DNA from: Pseudorhodobacter ferrugineus DSM 5888
GTDB lineage: Bacteria; Pseudomonadota; Alphaproteobacteria; Rhodobacterales; Rhodobacteraceae
Assembly (NCBI RefSeq): GCF_000420745.1
Contig: NZ_ATVN01000003.1
Span: 124,001 to 188,000, forward strand
Length of the DNA: 64,000 bases
Direction: 5' to 3'
Program-made: the position numbers and the translations under genes
Notes under the pieces: generated by a model
The model's database searches: none
Seen by the model: only the letters and a program-made list of their open reading frames with translations
What the model was told of the DNA's origin: nothing
Part shown: positions 55,350 to 63,606 of the stretch, in pieces
Position numbering within the stretch: the first letter of the stretch is position 1
Layout of the letters: every line of letters begins with the position of its first letter

Positions 55350-56266
55350 TGGGTCGCCGCGTCCTTGTCACCGAGCCGGTCCATGAGGATGCGCTGACGC
55401 TGCTGCGCGCCCATGAATTTGAGGTGATCGGGCCTGCGGTCGATCGGGGGGCCGTATTGGAAACCGCCGATGCATTGCTGGTGCGCACCCGCAAGCTGAC
55501 GGCGGACGAGGTCACACAATTTGCGCTGATTTCCAAGCATGGTGTGGGCGTTGATAATATCCCGATGGATGCCGCTGCGGCGGCTGGCGTAGCGGTTATG
55601 AATACACCCGGTGCCAATGCGGGGGCGGTGGCCGAACAGGCGCTGATGCTGATGCTGGCGCTGTCGCGCAACCTTGACGGCCAACGCGCCGCAGTTCCGG
55701 GCGATCCCGCCCCCCAGGTGCGTGGGCTGGAAGGGCGGCGTTTGCTGATCATCGGGTTCGGTGCCAGTGGCAAACGCGTGGCCGCACTGGCAAAGGCGCT
55801 GGGCATGGCTGTCACGGTGTTTTCCCGCGATTTGAAAGAGGCGCGCAATCTGGGCTATCCGGTGGCCCCCGATTTTTCCCGCGCCTTGGCACATGCCGAA
55901 ATTGTCAGCCTGCATTGCCCGCTGACGCCGCAAACCGCCAATATGCTGGACGGTGCGGCCCTTGCGCTGTTGCCGCAGGGGGCTTTGGTGGTGAACTGCG
56001 CGCGCGGCGGCTTGATTGATGAGGCGGCTTTGATTGCCGCGCTGAACTCTGGCCATTTGGGCGGGGCAGGGTTGGATGTGTCACAGGTCGAACCCCTGCC
56101 GCTTGACGCGCCCTTGCGGGCCGCTCCTCGGGTCATCCTGACGCCCCACGCCGCAACTTTGTCGGACGGCGCGTTTCGGCGGATGGGGATGATGGCCGCG
56201 CAGAATATTCTGGATTTCTTTGCAGGTAAGCCGGCCGAGAGCCATACCTTATTGCCGAAGGATTGA
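55349..56266 (+). CDS. D-isomer specific 2-hydroxyacid dehydrogenase
   Basis: 305 residues. Nucleotide loop LLIIGFGASGKRVAALAKAL (Gly-x-Gly-x2-Gly) at about residues 131-150. Catalytic Arg in VVNCARGGLIDEAAL, Glu in DVSQVEPLPLDAP and His in VILTPHAATLSDGAF. Resembles phosphoglycerate dehydrogenase catalytic cores without the C-terminal ACT domain. Its ATG overlaps the Anbu stop, so it is co-translated with the cluster. Substrate unknown. Confidence 0.93.
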   Translation: MGRRVLVTEPVHEDALTLLRAHEFEVIGPAVDRGAVLETADALLVRTRKLTADEVTQFALISKHGVGVDNIPMDAAAAAGVAVMNTPGANAGAVAEQALMLMLALSRNLDGQRAAVPGDPAPQVRGLEGRRLLIIGFGASGKRVAALAKALGMAVTVFSRDLKEARNLGYPVAPDFSRALAHAEIVSLHCPLTPQTANMLDGAALALLPQGALVVNCARGGLIDEAALIAALNSGHLGGAGLDVSQVEPLPLDAPLRAAPRVILTPHAATLSDGAFRRMGMMAAQNILDFFAGKPAESHTLLPKD

Positions 56267-56367
56267 TTGATGCAGTGTGTCTGCGCGTTTGCCTTAGGGC
56301 CGCGAGATGACGGCCGAGGGTCTTGGCGCGCAAGTCAGATGGATATTTTTATGGGAAAGAACGAGGG

Positions 56368-57300
56368 TCAGGCGTTCTTTGAAAACAGGTCAAGTGTCAT
56401 GTCATAAAACCGCTGCCTGGTGGCGGGGATTTCCATCATAATCTCATGCTCGGCATTTGGCACGATCACCAGCTTGCCCTTGGGCCAGCGCGCCATTCGC
56501 GCCTGGATCGGGGCAGGGTCCACCACCTTTTCCTCGGCACCAAGGAAGCACAGACAGGGGATATCGGGCGAAGGTTGGGCGGCCAGATCGGCGCATTCGC
56601 GCATCGCCTCATCCAGCCAATGCAGGCCGGGGCCACCAAGCGCCAGTTCGGGGTGCTGCGCCAACTGGGCCTGCATCCACGCATAGGTATCCGCGTCGCG
56701 GGTCAGCACATTGCCGACAAAGGGAAAGGTTTTGACATAGGTATCGCCATTAGTGCCGGGCGCATAGCGCTGCCCTTGGCCAAAGGCGCGCGCTGTGCGC
56801 GACAAGGCCCGCGCCACAGGGGCCATCCCCGGTGCCATGCGGATGCCCCACATCGGGGCGGAAAAGGATGCGGCCTTTACGTCCAGCCCTTGCAGCAAGG
56901 CGCGCAAGCCAATGCAGCCCCCCATCGAATGCGCCACAAGATAGAACGGGCCCTGTTGGCCAAGTTGATTTAACGTCTCAAGAACCGCTGCCAAATCATT
57001 CTGATAATTCGAAAAATCCTCAATATGGCCGACCATCCGATCAAGGGCAGGGCGGTCCGATAGCCCTTGCCCCCGCCAGTCAATCGCCACACAAGCATAG
57101 CCGCGTGCGCCAAACTCTGCCGCCGCACGCCCGTATTTTTCGATATATTCCGTCCGCCCCGGAAACAGCAAAACGGTTCCCTTTTCGCCTTTCGGCCACA
57201 GACCCATGCGAACCTGCACCCCATCGGATGTTGTGACCCAATAGGCGCGGCCCCCGTCAGGGCCCTGCGCCATTTCATTGTGCAATGGGGCGTCGGTCAT
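56368..57300 (-). CDS. Alpha/beta hydrolase, lysophospholipase-like
   Basis: 310 residues. Nucleophile elbow LVAHSMGGCIGLRALL (Gly-x-Ser-x-Gly, here His-Ser-Met-Gly) at about residues 120-135; oxyanion region LLFPGRTEYIEKYGRAAAEF; acid in PCLCFLGAEEKVVDPAPI and His in VIVPNAEHEIMMEIP. Matches the PldB/monoglyceride lipase style. Its ATG directly follows the stop of the SCP2 gene (TAA-ATG), suggesting coupling. A 101-base gap with no visible terminator separates it from the convergent dehydrogenase. Confidence 0.9.
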   Translation of the reverse strand: MTDAPLHNEMAQGPDGGRAYWVTTSDGVQVRMGLWPKGEKGTVLLFPGRTEYIEKYGRAAAEFGARGYACVAIDWRGQGLSDRPALDRMVGHIEDFSNYQNDLAAVLETLNQLGQQGPFYLVAHSMGGCIGLRALLQGLDVKAASFSAPMWGIRMAPGMAPVARALSRTARAFGQGQRYAPGTNGDTYVKTFPFVGNVLTRDADTYAWMQAQLAQHPELALGGPGLHWLDEAMRECADLAAQPSPDIPCLCFLGAEEKVVDPAPIQARMARWPKGKLVIVPNAEHEIMMEIPATRQRFYDMTLDLFSKNA

Positions 57301-57585
57301 TTAACCCAGCGCCGAGGCAAGTTTCATCGCCATGCCCATCGACCCGTCAACCGACAGCTTGCCGGTCATAAAGGCCGATGTCGGGTTCATCTCACCGTCC
57401 AGAATCGCCTGAAACACATCGGCATCGGCGGTCAGGGTCACATCTGCCTCATCGTCGCCTGCACGTACGCCGTTTTCATCAATCATAATCGTGCCTTCGC
57501 CTGTCAGCACAAATTTTGCAACACCGTCAAAGGTTTGCACCTTTTCGCTTAGCACAGCTACCGCAGTTTCAATCACAGCACTCAT
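57301..57585 (-). CDS. SCP2 sterol-binding domain protein
   Basis: 94 residues from the ATG at 57585, with AAGGAAT upstream. A single SCP2 domain: KFVLTGEGTIMIDENGVRAGDDEADVTLTADADVFQAILDGEMNPTSAFMTGKLSVDGSMGMAMKL. The FMTGKLSVDGSM stretch is the family signature. Binds a lipid or fatty-acyl ligand, in keeping with the lipase-like gene that follows with no gap. Confidence 0.93.
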   Translation of the reverse strand: MSAVIETAVAVLSEKVQTFDGVAKFVLTGEGTIMIDENGVRAGDDEADVTLTADADVFQAILDGEMNPTSAFMTGKLSVDGSMGMAMKLASALG

Positions 57586-57663
57586 CGTAAATTCCTTCCC
57601 TGATCTCTGGAAAGTGTGGCAGGGTATATGGCTTTTCCTGCGGCACACGCTACACTTTCCTTT

Positions 57664-58221
57664 ATGAAACCATGGGCACCATTAAACAATCGTATCGTTG
57701 CGGCACTTTTCCCGATTTTTCTGGGACTTGCCGTGCCTGCCTATGCCGCAAATCTGGACGAGATGTTTGAAAAACTGCAAACGGCCGAGCCGCGCGAGGC
57801 GTCACGGCTAGAGCGTCAGATCTGGCGCGAATGGTCGAAATCCGGATCGGCTGCGATGGATCTGTTGCTGGGGCGGGGCCGTGACGCGATGGAGGCGGGC
57901 GAAACCGAAGCCGCGATTGAACATTTCACCGCCCTGATCGACCATGCCCCCGATTTTGCCGAAGGCTGGAACGCGCGGGCCACGGCCTATTTCCAAGCGG
58001 GCCTCTTTGGCCCCTCGGTAAGTGATATTCAGCATGTATTGGCCCTTAATCCCCGCCATTTCGGGGCCTTATCCGGTTTTGCCCGCATCCTAGAGGATAC
58101 CGACCAACCCGACCGCGCCTTGCAGCTGTACCGTGCCGCCCTTGCTATACATCCCAATCTTGACGGGGTAAGAGAGGCTATCGAGCGGCTGGAAACCAAG
58201 GCCGCCGGTCAAGAAATGTAA
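57664..58221 (+). CDS. Exported TPR-repeat protein
   Basis: 185 residues. Signal peptide MKPWAPLNNRIVAALFPIFLGLAVPAYA, with mature start ANLDEMFEKLQTAEPREASR. Three TPR-like repeats: GRDAMEAGETEAAIEHFTALIDHAPDFAEGWNARATAYFQAGLFGPSVSDIQHVLALNPRHFGALSGFARILEDTDQPDRALQLYRAALAIHPNL covers about residues 75-170. Probably a periplasmic scaffold. I chose the ATG at 57664; earlier in-frame starts do not look protein-like. Nineteen bases before the helicase gene. Confidence 0.82.
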   Translation: MKPWAPLNNRIVAALFPIFLGLAVPAYAANLDEMFEKLQTAEPREASRLERQIWREWSKSGSAAMDLLLGRGRDAMEAGETEAAIEHFTALIDHAPDFAEGWNARATAYFQAGLFGPSVSDIQHVLALNPRHFGALSGFARILEDTDQPDRALQLYRAALAIHPNLDGVREAIERLETKAAGQEM

Positions 58222-58240
58222 TTACGGGCAGACACAGGCA

Positions 58241-61141
58241 ATGCGCAGCACCGCGCGGGTGACGGCGGTTCTGGGACCGACGAACACCGGCAAAACCCAT
58301 TACGCGATTGAACGGATGCTGACCCACCGCACGGGGGTTATCGGCCTGCCGCTGCGTCTGCTTGCGCGCGAGGTCTATGACCGCATCGTCGCCCAACGCG
58401 GGCCGAATGTGGTGGCGCTGGTGACGGGCGAAGAACGCATTGTCCCCGACCGCACGCAATATTGGGTTTGCACGGTCGAAGCGATGCCACTGGAAATTGG
58501 CGCCGATTTTATTGCCATCGATGAGATCCAGCTGTGCGCCGATGCAGAACGCGGCCATGTCTTTACCGACCGTCTGCTCAAGGCGCGAGGCCTGCATGAA
58601 ACCCTGTTTTTGGGGGCCGATACCATGCGCCCCGCCATTGCAGCCCTTGTGCCCGGCGTGCAGTTTATGGCGCGGCCCCGATTGTCCGAGCTTACCTATT
58701 CAGGTTCGAAAAAGATAAGCCGGATGCCCGAACGCAGCGCGATTGTCGGGTTTTCGGTTGAAAATGTGTATGCCATCGCCGAATGGATCCGCCGCACCAA
58801 GGGCGGCTGCGCGGTCGTTATGGGCGCACTTTCGCCGCGCACCCGCAATGCGCAGGTCGAAATGTACCAAAACGGCGATGTCGATTATCTGGTCGCCACC
58901 GATGCCATCGGGATGGGCCTGAACCTTGACATCAAACATGTCGCCTTCTCCTCGACCGTCAAATTCGATGGCCGCCGGATGCGCGCCCTATACCCGCAGG
59001 AACTGGCCCAAATCGCAGGTCGCGCGGGCCGCCACCTGACCTCGGGCAGCTTTGGCGTCACGGGAGAGGCGCGGCCCCTTAACGACGAAACCGTCGAGGC
59101 GATTGAGCAGCACCGCTTTCAGCCCGTGCGCAAACTGACATGGCGCAACGCGGCGCTGGAATTTGGCACCGTCCCCCGCCTTATCGGCTCGCTTGAACGC
59201 CAAACCGATAATGACTGGCTGTCGCGCGCCCGCGATGCCGATGATGTCACGGCACTGAAAAACCTGTCGGCTTTGCCCGAAATCAGCGACCGCGTCCGCA
59301 GCCCGCAAGACGTGCGCCTGCTGTGGGATGTCTGTCGCATCCCTGATTTTCGCGGTGCATCGACCACCGAACACGCCAATTTGCTGCAAAATATCTATGA
59401 TCATTTGCGCAAAGGGCAGATTCCCGCCGATTGGTTCGCGCTGCAAATCAAGTTTATTGACCGAACCGAGGGCGATATTGACACTTTATCCAAGCGTTTG
59501 GCCTATATCCGCACTTGGACCTATGTTGCCCAACGCAAAAACTGGGTAGCAGACGAATCTCATTGGCGCGACGCGACTCGCGCTGTAGAAGACCGCTTGT
59601 CGGATGCGCTTCATGCGCGTTTGACCCAACGATTTGTTGACCGGCGCACCTCTGTGCTCATGCGGCGGTTGAAGCAGAAGGAGAGCCTTGTGGCCGAGGT
59701 AAATGACAAAGGCGAAGTGACGGTAGAGGGTGAATTTGTCGGAAAGCTGGAAGGCTTCCGCTTTCGCCAGGATGCTACTGCCACGGCGGACGAAGCGCGC
59801 ACCTTGCGCATGGCAGCCGTGCAGGCGCTGAAACCCGAATTCCATCTGCGGTCGGACAAGTTTTATAACGCCCCCGACACGGAACTCGACTTTACCGAAC
59901 AGGGCGGCCTGATGTGGGGCAATTCTGCGATTGGTAAACTGGTCGCCGGTGCCGACGCGCTGCGCCCAAGCGTTGAGGCGTTCGTCGATGAAGACGCAGG
60001 CCCCGATATTGCGGAAAAGGTAAAGCGCCGCTTGCAGCACTTTATTGACCGCAAAGTGGCAACCCTGTTTGAGCCCCTGCTGGCGATGAGCCGCGATGAG
60101 GCGCTAACGGGCCTTGCCCGTGGTTTTGCGTTCCAGATGGTCGAAGGTCTGGGCATCTTGCCGCGCGAAACCGTCGCGGATGAGGTCAAGGCGCTGGACC
60201 AAGAGGCGCGCGGCCAGTTGCGCAAGCATGGCATCCGTTTTGGCCAGTACACCATCTTCCAGCAACTGCTGCTGAAACCCGCGCCAACGCGGCTGCGGCT
60301 GGTTTTGTGGTCGCTTGCCAATGGCTTGCAGGAATTTCCAGAAAGCCCGCCCCCCGGTTTGGTGACCATCCCGAACATTCCAGATGTGCCGATGCAGCAC
60401 TACACCCTTGCAGGCTACCGCCCCGCAGGCACCCGCGCGATCCGCATTGATATGCTGGAACGCTTGGCTGATTTGCTGCGTGGCCAAGACAGCCGTGGCG
60501 GGTTTGAGGCTGTTCCCGATATGCTGTCGATCACGGGCATGACGCTGGACCAATTCGCCGATCTGATGGCGGGCTTGGGCTATAAGGGCGAAAAAGCGGA
60601 ACGGCCAAAGGCCAAACCCGCCGCCCCCAAGGAACTGACCGCCGAGGCGATTGCCGAAGCGGCTGCCGCTGCTGCGGCGGCGTCCAAGATCATCATTGCG
60701 GATGAAGTGGAGGCAGAGAAGGGCGCCGATGAGGCACCCGCAGAGGCGACCGAGGCTGTAGTTGAGGCGCCTGTCGATATGGAGGCTTTCTATACTTTCA
60801 CATGGGCTCCGCGCCCGCGTGTCGACCGCCGCCCACCCCGCCGCGATACCAAGCCAGAAGGCGAGGCAGTCCAGCCGCGTGACGGCGCCAAGCGTGACGG
60901 AAATCGTGACGGGCAAAAACGTGACGGCGGCAAGCCGCGCGGTGACAAGCCAGCAGGGCAGGGCGCGCGCACCGATCGTGGCCCACGCCCCGAAGGCGGC
61001 TACAAAGGTAAGGGTAAGCCTGCTGGCAAGCCTGCGCAAAACAGCCCGCAGAAATACGAATCGCGCCCTGCACGGCCTGAAAAAAAGATCGACCCCGACA
61101 ATCCCTTCGCAGCTCTGGCTGCGTTGAAGGGCAAGATCTAA
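58241..61141 (+). CDS. SUV3-like DExH helicase
   Basis: 966 residues. Walker A AVLGPTNTGKTHYAIE at about residues 9-24, motif II FIAIDEIQLCAD at about 90-101 (Asp-Glu-x2), motif V ATDAIGMGLNLDIKHVAF and motif VI QIAGRAGRHL at about 253-262, as in the mitochondrial SUV3 RNA helicase family. A C-terminal tail of about 110 residues is rich in Arg, Lys, Asp, Gly and Pro, likely disordered and RNA-binding. Its next gene is an S4 RNA-binding protein after four bases. Confidence 0.93.
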   Translation: MRSTARVTAVLGPTNTGKTHYAIERMLTHRTGVIGLPLRLLAREVYDRIVAQRGPNVVALVTGEERIVPDRTQYWVCTVEAMPLEIGADFIAIDEIQLCADAERGHVFTDRLLKARGLHETLFLGADTMRPAIAALVPGVQFMARPRLSELTYSGSKKISRMPERSAIVGFSVENVYAIAEWIRRTKGGCAVVMGALSPRTRNAQVEMYQNGDVDYLVATDAIGMGLNLDIKHVAFSSTVKFDGRRMRALYPQELAQIAGRAGRHLTSGSFGVTGEARPLNDETVEAIEQHRFQPVRKLTWRNAALEFGTVPRLIGSLERQTDNDWLSRARDADDVTALKNLSALPEISDRVRSPQDVRLLWDVCRIPDFRGASTTEHANLLQNIYDHLRKGQIPADWFALQIKFIDRTEGDIDTLSKRLAYIRTWTYVAQRKNWVADESHWRDATRAVEDRLSDALHARLTQRFVDRRTSVLMRRLKQKESLVAEVNDKGEVTVEGEFVGKLEGFRFRQDATATADEARTLRMAAVQALKPEFHLRSDKFYNAPDTELDFTEQGGLMWGNSAIGKLVAGADALRPSVEAFVDEDAGPDIAEKVKRRLQHFIDRKVATLFEPLLAMSRDEALTGLARGFAFQMVEGLGILPRETVADEVKALDQEARGQLRKHGIRFGQYTIFQQLLLKPAPTRLRLVLWSLANGLQEFPESPPPGLVTIPNIPDVPMQHYTLAGYRPAGTRAIRIDMLERLADLLRGQDSRGGFEAVPDMLSITGMTLDQFADLMAGLGYKGEKAERPKAKPAAPKELTAEAIAEAAAAAAAASKIIIADEVEAEKGADEAPAEATEAVVEAPVDMEAFYTFTWAPRPRVDRRPPRRDTKPEGEAVQPRDGAKRDGNRDGQKRDGGKPRGDKPAGQGARTDRGPRPEGGYKGKGKPAGKPAQNSPQKYESRPARPEKKIDPDNPFAALAALKGKI

Positions 61142-61145
61142 CCCT

Positions 61146-61511
61146 TTGGCACGGCGCAAAGATAAATCGGCGGGCGCACAGCCCGCCGACACAGCCGAAG
61201 CAGGCGACACATCGGGGCGCGAGACGATGCGCCTTGATAAATGGCTGTTTTATGCGCGGTTTTTCAAAACCCGCGCCCTCGCCACAACCCTTATCACCAA
61301 AGGCCGTGTGCGGCTGAACGGCCAGCGCCAATCCAAACCTGGTCACACGGTTGCGCCTGGCGATGTGCTGACCTTTCCGATGGGCAACTTGACCCGCGTG
61401 ATCCGCGTCCTTGCCCCCGGCACCCGCCGCGGCCCCGCGGGGGAGGCGCAGACACTTTACCTTGATCTGGATCCCCCCGACCCAAATGCGACCTCTTCGC
61501 CGCTTGAATGA
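61146..61511 (+). CDS. S4 domain RNA-binding protein (Hsp15-like)
   Basis: 121 residues. MRLDKWLFYARFFKTRALATTLITKGRVRLNGQRQSKPGHTVAPGDVLTF is a complete S4 domain of the Hsp15/RluA style. The C-terminus is Pro-rich. Start is uncertain: the TTG at 61146 gives a basic N-terminal extension and lies four bases after the helicase stop, while ATG at 61227 would start at the S4 domain itself. Likely binds ribosomal RNA. Confidence 0.88.
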   Translation: MARRKDKSAGAQPADTAEAGDTSGRETMRLDKWLFYARFFKTRALATTLITKGRVRLNGQRQSKPGHTVAPGDVLTFPMGNLTRVIRVLAPGTRRGPAGEAQTLYLDLDPPDPNATSSPLE

Positions 61512-61574
61512 TACGCGCAGGTGATTTAACCACAGGCGCAACAGATAACGCCTGCCCAAAAACCCGAGGCCGCC

Positions 61575-61913
61575 ATGACCTATATCGTGATCGACAACTG
61601 CATCGCCTGCAAATACACTGACTGCGTCGAGGTATGCCCCGTAGACTGTTTCTATGAGGGCGAGAATATGCTGGTCATCCATCCTGATGAGTGCATCGAT
61701 TGTGGTGTGTGCGAACCCGAGTGTCCCGCCGATGCCATCCGCCCCGATACCGAGCCGGATATGGAAAAATGGGTCGAATTCAACCGCAAGTATTCGGAAA
61801 AATGGCCGGTGATCGTGTCGAAAAAAGACCCGCTGCCGGATTACGAGGCGCGCGACGGCGAAACCGGCAAACTGGACAAGTATTTTTCGGAAAACCCGGG
61901 CGAGGGCGGTTAG
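61575..61913 (+). CDS. fdxA: Seven-iron ferredoxin FdxA
   Basis: 112 residues. [22 protein letters not shown] and [20 protein letters not shown] give the 3Fe-4S and 4Fe-4S clusters of FdxA-type ferredoxins. The C-terminal helix ([15 protein letters not shown]) is typical. Conserved upstream of carD in alphaproteobacteria. Electron partners unknown. Confidence 0.96.
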   Translation: MTYIVIDNCIACKYTDCVEVCPVDCFYEGENMLVIHPDECIDCGVCEPECPADAIRPDTEPDMEKWVEFNRKYSEKWPVIVSKKDPLPDYEARDGETGKLDKYFSENPGEGG

Positions 61914-61930
61914 GCCGCGAATCGGCTTAC

Positions 61931-62224
61931 CTAGCGTAAAGTCGCGTAAAAATACGGGACCACAGCAATAGCACCTTGTTTTACAAGCTCCGCTGCGAAA
62001 GGCGCCCGATTCCATACCTGTTGGAATCGCACTGATTCTGTGTTATACAATTGATACAAATAACCAAGGACCGCCACGCTTAGCCAACACATCGAACCCA
62101 GTGCTGCCAGCCTGTGGGGGGGTATTTCAGGACATACGTATTGATCGTCGGGGCCGTTCGGGCAACGCACGGTTTTTTTGTCCGGAATGGCGCGTGTCCT
62201 AGCAAGGAAGTGACCGTATGACAA
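61931..62224 (-). CDS. Possible small membrane protein opposite the carD leader
   Basis: 97 codons on the minus strand in the gap between fdxA and carD, ending with TAG at 61931. RCPNGPDDQYVCPEIPPHRLAALG then a membrane-like segment MCWLSVAVLGYLYQLYN and FAAELVKQGAIAVVPYFYATL look protein-like, not like a shadow. The start is doubtful: TTG at 62224 would overlap carD by seven bases; GTG or ATG codons further in give 79 or 53 residues. AT-richer than its neighbours. If it is not a gene, 61914-62217 is a 304-base gap holding the carD promoter and nothing else I can name. Confidence 0.4.
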   Translation of the reverse strand: MSYGHFLARTRAIPDKKTVRCPNGPDDQYVCPEIPPHRLAALGSMCWLSVAVLGYLYQLYNTESVRFQQVWNRAPFAAELVKQGAIAVVPYFYATLR

Positions 62225-62727
62225 AGACCAAAAAGCCTGAGTTTCATCCTGACGAGTTTGTTGTGTATCCTGCCCACGGCGTTGGCCGTATCATTTCCAT
62301 CGAAGAGCAGGAAATCGCAGGCTTGCACATGGAACTCTTCGTCATCTCGTTTGAAAAAGACAAGATGACGCTGCGGGTTCCAACCCATAAGGCCACCGAA
62401 ATCGGCATGCGCTCCTTGTCCTCGCCCGATCTGATCACCAAGGCACTCGACACGCTTAAGGGCAAAGCCCGCGTGAAACGTGCCATGTGGTCGCGTCGCG
62501 CGCAGGAATATGAGCAGAAAATCAATTCGGGCGACCTGTTGTCGATCGCCGAAGTGGTGCGCGATTTGCACCGCACCGATGATCAGCGCGAACAGTCCTA
62601 TTCCGAGCGTCAGCTGTATGAGGCCGCTTTGGAGCGTTTAACCCGCGAAGTCGCCGCCGTATCGGGCGTCGATGAAAAGGGCGCGCAAAAGACTGTGGAT
62701 GATGTTTTGACATCCCGCGCCGCGTAA
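62218..62727 (+). CDS. carD: CarD family transcriptional regulator
   Basis: 169 residues. RNA-polymerase-binding domain in FHPDEFVVYPAHGVGRIISIEEQEIAG, and the helical C-domain with MRSLSSPDLITKALDTLKGKARVKRAMWSRRAQEYEQKI. Members bind the RNA polymerase beta subunit and stabilise open complexes at rRNA and other promoters. Strong RBS (AAGGAAG) upstream of the ATG at 62218. A terminator follows. Confidence 0.95.
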   Translation: MTKTKKPEFHPDEFVVYPAHGVGRIISIEEQEIAGLHMELFVISFEKDKMTLRVPTHKATEIGMRSLSSPDLITKALDTLKGKARVKRAMWSRRAQEYEQKINSGDLLSIAEVVRDLHRTDDQREQSYSERQLYEAALERLTREVAAVSGVDEKGAQKTVDDVLTSRAA

Positions 62728-62746
62728 TATTCGGTAAAGACTAAAC

Positions 62747-62775
62747 AAACGGCGGTCCTTCGGGGCCGCCGTTTT
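62747..62775. terminator. Bidirectional Rho-independent terminator
   Basis: AAACGGCGGTCC, TTCG loop, GGGCCGCCGTTT, about 20 bases after the carD stop, with T4 on the plus strand and A-rich sequence on the other side (GTTTAGTC on the minus strand). A UUCG tetraloop closes a 12-base stem with one G-U pair. It separates carD from the convergent cobS. Confidence 0.88.
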
Positions 62776-62784
62776 GCGTTTCGC

Positions 62785-63552
62785 CTACAGCATCGCTGCC
62801 AAAACGCTCAATGCCACAGCCTCGCTCAATTGCTGACTGGCCCCGCAAATATCGCCGGTTTGCCCGCCGATTTTGGCGCGCGCCGTTGCGGCCAGCGCCG
62901 CCACCACCACGACAACCGCCAAAACCGCCATAAAGCCCGCCGCGCCAAGCACCAACGCGGCACCCAACCCAATCGCCACAGCGACACCCGCCGCCAGCGC
63001 GGGCACCCGCCCCACAGATTGCGCCAATCCAGCCCCGCGCGCATTGGGCAAGGCGGCCATCAGCACCGCCATCGGCGCCCGAGATAGCGCCGCCACAACC
63101 ACCACGGCCCACCACGCACCAGCGGTCAGCAAAGCGGTCAGCGCCGACCATCGCACCAGCCCCACAACCAACAGCGCCATCACGCCATACGTCCCGATAT
63201 GGCTGTCTTTCATAATCGCCAACCGCCGCGCGCGGTCCCAGCCGCCCCACAGCCCGTCAAACGTGTCGGCCAACCCGTCTTCGTGCATCGCCCCCGTCAT
63301 CATGGCTTGCGCCCCCAGCACCAGCGCCGCCGCAACCCCTGCGCCAAGGGGCAAGGCGATCACACCAACAAGTGCCGCCAAGCTGCCCACCACCAACCCC
63401 GCTACAGGCCAGGCCCATGCTGCCGCAGGCCCCGGAATCACATCCGATGCAGGCAAAGGCAGCCGTGTCAGCAAGCGCAGCGCGCCTGTCACGTCGCCAA
63501 TTCCATATCTGTCGCTTTGCGTCACTGTTTCGTCCTTATCAGCACTGGTCAA
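62785..63552 (-). CDS. cobS: Adenosylcobinamide-GDP ribazoletransferase
   Basis: 255 residues, membrane-bound. Joins alpha-ribazole to adenosylcobinamide-GDP in the last steps of cobalamin synthesis. Motif [35 protein letters not shown] carries the conserved His/Asp metal-binding residues, at about 88-122. [12 protein letters not shown] near the N-terminus is typical. It is divergent from cobT with 54 bases between; no cobalamin riboswitch is seen there. Confidence 0.95.
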   Translation of the reverse strand: MTSADKDETVTQSDRYGIGDVTGALRLLTRLPLPASDVIPGPAAAWAWPVAGLVVGSLAALVGVIALPLGAGVAAALVLGAQAMMTGAMHEDGLADTFDGLWGGWDRARRLAIMKDSHIGTYGVMALLVVGLVRWSALTALLTAGAWWAVVVVAALSRAPMAVLMAALPNARGAGLAQSVGRVPALAAGVAVAIGLGAALVLGAAGFMAVLAVVVVVAALAATARAKIGGQTGDICGASQQLSEAVALSVLAAML

Positions 63553-63606
63553 GCGCCCCTGCCTTCGATAGCCAAGCTGACAGAAAACGACAAGGAGGCC
63601 AGCCCC

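Noticed and set aside
63553-63606. Cobalamin riboswitch between cobS and cobT
   Set aside because: The gap is only 54 bases, far too short, and lacks a B12-box.
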